Assembly: GCF_938039215.1 (NCBI RefSeq)
Contig: NZ_CALHVI010000052.1
Location: 1 to 31,240 of the forward strand
Source: an uncultured Porphyromonas sp.
GTDB lineage: Bacteria; Bacteroidota; Bacteroidia; Bacteroidales; Porphyromonadaceae
Length of the DNA stretch: 31,240 bases
Direction of reading: 5' to 3'
The notes below the pieces were generated by a model. That model did no database searches. It worked only from the letters and a program-made list of their open reading frames with translations, and was not told where the DNA came from. Shown piece by piece: positions 31,082 to 31,240 of this stretch (position 1 is the first letter of the stretch; each line of letters begins with the position of its first letter). Both the position numbers and the translations under genes were made by a program.

Positions 31082-31133
31082 AGCCCTTCGCCCTCCCCCG
31101 TCAGCATGACTTCGGGGAGGGCGAAGGGCTTTG
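31082..31133 (+). terminator. Strong rho-independent terminator after ndh
   Basis: AGCCCTTCGCCCTCCCC and its complement at 31114-31130 form a stem of at least 17 pairs with a loop of about 15 nt, followed by TTTG. It is 31 bp past the stop codon. Confidence 0.85.
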
Positions 31134-31187
31134 TCGCAAACCCCCTCACAGAGCGGGCTGGAGCAAGCCCTACAAGATCGGCCTCAG

Positions 31188-31240
31188 AAACCTACTGTGG
31201 GTCGCCTCGACGACCTACGGTAGGTCGGTCGACCGACCCA
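31188..31240. repeat. Palindromic repeat element C, cut by the window end
   Basis: The third member of the family at 6276-6470 and 24536-24745. Palindromes start at nominal 31188, 31211 and 31234, again exactly 23 bp apart, with spacers CCTCGA and GTCGAC; the third unit is cut off. The left edge AGAAACCTACTGT matches that of element A. It lies beyond the ndh terminator, so it is probably not part of the ndh transcript. Confidence 0.75.

Overview
The window looks like chromosomal DNA of a Bacteroidota bacterium in or near Porphyromonas. Supporting signs are a PorX response regulator/PglZ protein (the type IX secretion regulator), a C10 cysteine protease with a type IX C-terminal sorting domain, a TPP-riboswitch operon with a TonB receptor, promoters of the form TAnnTTTG, and an absence of clear Shine-Dalgarno sequences. 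The DNA is GC-rich by eye, and a fructan-type GH32 lipoprotein is present. A saccharolytic, GC-rich oral Porphyromonas (P. catoniae/P. pasteri-like) is my guess; the species is inference.

Layout. 1-2858 (minus): the first codons of one gene plus two complete tandem paralogues of an unrecognised zinc-ribbon / transmembrane / propeller-like protein family. 2996-6039 (minus): a nitroreductase and a quinol-dependent nitric oxide reductase. 6040-6641: a divergent intergenic region holding palindromic repeat element A. 6642-9176: a secreted S9 peptidase. 9177-9816: a terminator and an AT-rich array of about 22-bp palindromic units. 9817-12848: porX, a HAD hydrolase and gpmA. 12993-19670: a 2-hydroxyacid dehydrogenase, GH32, tsaD, pncC, a double-PDZ exported protein and a CvfB-like RNA-binding protein. 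19808-22750: the C10 protease. 22871-24552: pabB and pabC. 24557-24642: repeat element B. 24820-24901: tRNA-Leu(UAG). 24956-29510: a thiamine salvage operon (TPP riboswitch, TonB receptor, PnuT, thiamine pyrophosphokinase) that runs into an Ada/Ogt-type alkylation repair gene. 29716-31050: a type II NADH dehydrogenase, followed by a strong terminator and the cut-off start of repeat element C.

How the genes fit together. The S9 peptidase and the C10 protease suggest peptide and protein feeding, and the C10 protease is a probable cargo of the secretion system that PorX controls. The NO reductase suits survival under host or oral nitrosative stress; the nitroreductase next to it may belong to the same response or may be unrelated. 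The thiamine genes indicate scavenging of thiamine across both membranes followed by direct pyrophosphorylation to TPP. The parts that familiar genes do not explain are the tandem zinc-ribbon family at the left edge, the three 23-bp-period palindromic elements (A, B, C), and the 22-bp-period palindrome array in front of porX.
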